Source: Flavobacterium sp. | Lineage (GTDB): Bacteria; Bacteroidota; Bacteroidia; Flavobacteriales; Flavobacteriaceae | DNA length: 7,865 bases | Assembly (NCBI GenBank): GCA_030150335.1 | Contig: JASLGC010000202.1 | Coordinates: 1-7,865, forward strand | Reading direction: 5' to 3' | Part shown: in pieces, positions 7,288-7,865 of the stretch | How the letters are laid out: each line of letters starts with the position of its first letter | Numbering within the stretch: position 1 is the first letter of the stretch | The notes under the pieces: generated by a model | What the model was told of the DNA's origin: nothing | The model's input: the letters and a program-made list of their open reading frames with translations, nothing else | Database searches by the model: none | Program-made: the position numbers and the translations under genes

Positions 7288-7292
7288 TCTTT

Positions 7293-7325
7293 AAAAAGCC
7301 TTCGAATTTATTTAAGGGCTTTTTT
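7293..7325 (-). terminator. Bidirectional hairpin terminator of the small-gene module
   Basis: AAAAAGCCTT (7293-7302) pairs with AAGGGCTTTTT (7314-7324) with one bulged G, around an 11-base AT-rich loop. Read on the - strand it lies 23 nt beyond the stop of the 57-aa gene and ends in GGCTTTTT; read on the + strand it ends in six T. It fits best as the end of the - strand unit. Confidence 0.65.
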
Positions 7326-7347
7326 AATAAAAACTTATGCTAAAAAA

Positions 7348-7521
7348 TTATTTTTTTTTCTTATCTCTAACATTATTAATTGTATAATTACCTATTAGAT
7401 AAATAGCAATACAAAAAAAACTAAATAATATAGAATACATTAAATTGTATTCTAACAAATAGAATCCTACAAAAAACATGGAAATAAAATAAAATAAAAT
7501 CATATATCTATTAAAAATCAT
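7348..7521 (-). CDS. Small two-helix membrane protein, 57 aa, function unknown
   Basis: The ATG at 7521 (preceded in frame by a possible GTG) opens a frame to TAA at 7350-7348. The protein has hydrophobic helices at about 7-23 (MILFYFISMFFVGFYLL) and 27-44 (LMYSILFSFFCIAIYLIG), a short EYN turn, and a tail NYTINNVRDKKKK. Arg5 and the basic tail predict both ends in the cytoplasm. It lies 63 nt downstream of the small lipoprotein on the same strand, and the hairpin at 7293-7325 follows it. The region is so AT-rich that chance hydrophobic frames are a risk, but the ATG, A-rich leader, charge pattern and following terminator support a gene. A pentanucleotide AAAAT repeat and runs of eight A and nine T lie inside it. 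Family unknown; with its neighbours it could be an immunity-type protein, which is conjecture. Confidence 0.55.
   Translation of the reverse strand: MIFNRYMILFYFISMFFVGFYLLEYNLMYSILFSFFCIAIYLIGNYTINNVRDKKKK
7482..7500. repeat. AAAAT pentanucleotide tandem repeat inside the 57-aa gene
   Basis: AAAT followed by three AAAAT units (3.8 copies) lies within codons 8-13 of the small membrane protein. Gain or loss of one unit would shift the reading frame. It may be a by-product of the very AT-rich composition. Confidence 0.6.
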
Positions 7522-7584
7522 CACAAAACAATATTTATTATTATTCTATATTTTCTTTTCCAATATCATTAAAATCATAATTTG

Positions 7585-7695
7585 CTAATATTTTTTATTC
7601 TCTTTATCTTCATTAATTTCTGATTGAACTTCAGAATCAGAAGAACATGATATTAATAAAAACAAACTGAATAACCCTACTAATACTTTTTTGAT
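7585..7695 (-). CDS. Small lipoprotein, about 36 aa, with no canonical start codon
   Basis: The frame reads IKKVLVGLFSLFLLISC then SSDSEVQSEINEDKENKKY and stops at TAG (7587-7585). Lys-Lys, a hydrophobic core and LISC lipobox are a textbook signal peptidase II signal. The acidic, Ser-rich stretch after the Cys resembles the export signal of surface lipoproteins in Bacteroidota. The mature part would be only about 20 residues. In frame there is no ATG, GTG or TTG between the upstream stop and the Lys-Lys; the codon where Met is expected is ATC (7695-7693). Either a rare start is used, or the gene has lost its start or carries an error here. The ATC and a TAATTTTG -7-like box lie in a palindrome at 7689-7711. 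Function unknown. Confidence 0.5.
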   Translation of the reverse strand: MKKVLVGLFSLFLLISCSSDSEVQSEINEDKENKKY

Positions 7696-7714
7696 ATTTA
7701 AAATATCAAAATTA
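7689..7714 (-). promoter_or_regulatory. Palindrome overlapping a -7-like box and the start of the small lipoprotein
   Basis: TTTTGATATTT (7689-7699) and AAATATCAAAA (7701-7711) are perfect 11-bp arms around one base. On the - strand TAATTTTG (7714-7707) matches TAnnTTTG exactly, but no -33 element is seen at the right distance. The arrangement (palindrome over -7 box and start) resembles the one at fic. Chance is possible in such AT-rich DNA. Confidence 0.35.
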
Positions 7715-7828
7715 ATTAAAGTAAAATTAATATATTTTTATTGAAAAATAAACACAAAAATGATAAAAAAAATACCAATTTAACTAAAATAAAATGTGTT
7801 ATTTATAATAATTAATTTCTTTATTTTT

Positions 7829-7865
7829 TCAGGGATTGCAAGTCCAACAAGGGCCTCCTCCCCCT
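7829..7865 (-). CDS. C-terminal end of a possible Gly/Cys-rich small peptide (rest outside window)
   Basis: Reading left from the right edge on the - strand, one frame gives GGGGPCWTCNP and then TGA (7831-7829). Base composition changes abruptly from GC-rich to very AT-rich exactly at this stop, which favours this frame over the two others that are also open here: one reads into GEEALVGLAIPEKIKK and ends ~50 nt later, the other ends at TAA 9 nt beyond the TGA. A Gly run followed by Cys, Trp, Thr and Cys is reminiscent of cores of double-glycine-leader peptides and class I lanthipeptide-like precursors of Bacteroidota. With eleven residues visible this is a lead, not an identification. It could equally be the Gly-rich tail of a larger protein. 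Confidence 0.3.
   Translation of the reverse strand, partial: GGGGPCWTCNP

Noticed and set aside
1..7865. CRISPR arrays, tRNA, rRNA or known riboswitches
   Set aside because: No regularly spaced direct repeats, no cloverleaf with tRNA-like conserved bases, no rRNA sequence and no recognisable aptamer core were seen on either strand.

Overview
The window looks like a low-GC chromosome of the phylum Bacteroidota, most likely family Flavobacteriaceae (Flavobacterium or Myroides-like). Three things point there. Starts lack Shine-Dalgarno sequences and have A-rich leaders. There are TAnnTTTG-type -7 boxes. The protein set (ABC permease fused to an M1 peptidase, Fic protein with a C-terminal winged helix, CSSDSE-type lipoprotein signal) is typical of the group. 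The genus call is inference only.

Layout, left to right on the + strand. (1) The C-terminal part of a PLP-dependent cysteine synthase / cystathionine beta-synthase-like enzyme runs off the left edge and ends at a clean terminator. (2) A single-gene unit encodes a Fic AMPylase-type protein with an N-terminal inhibitory motif and a C-terminal winged helix. It is bracketed by two copies of the same 26-bp palindrome: one over its promoter and start, the other forming the stem of its terminator. (3) A 52-aa two-helix membrane protein lies on the - strand, convergent with fic. (4) A two-gene operon encodes an ABC ATPase followed 3 nt later by a 1222-aa ABC-2 type permease whose C-terminal half is an M1 (gluzincin) metallopeptidase domain. 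A possible ECF-sigma-like promoter precedes it and an intrinsic terminator follows it.

(5) From about 6886 to 7234 there is no convincing gene, but a second strong + strand hairpin terminator sits at its end, so a small non-coding transcript is possible. (6) The last ~500 bases are markedly AT-richer than the rest and carry small - strand genes: a 57-aa two-helix membrane protein, a ~36-aa lipoprotein that lacks an ATG/GTG/TTG start, and at the right edge the tail of what may be a Gly/Cys-rich peptide ending GGGGPCWTCNP. Together these could be a small accessory module, for example a ribosomally made peptide plus immunity-type membrane and lipoproteins, but the decisive part lies beyond the edge.

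The two most unusual items are the paired identical palindromes around fic, with a DNA-binding-type domain in the Fic protein itself, and the small-gene module at the right end. All calls come from reading the sequence; no database search was run.
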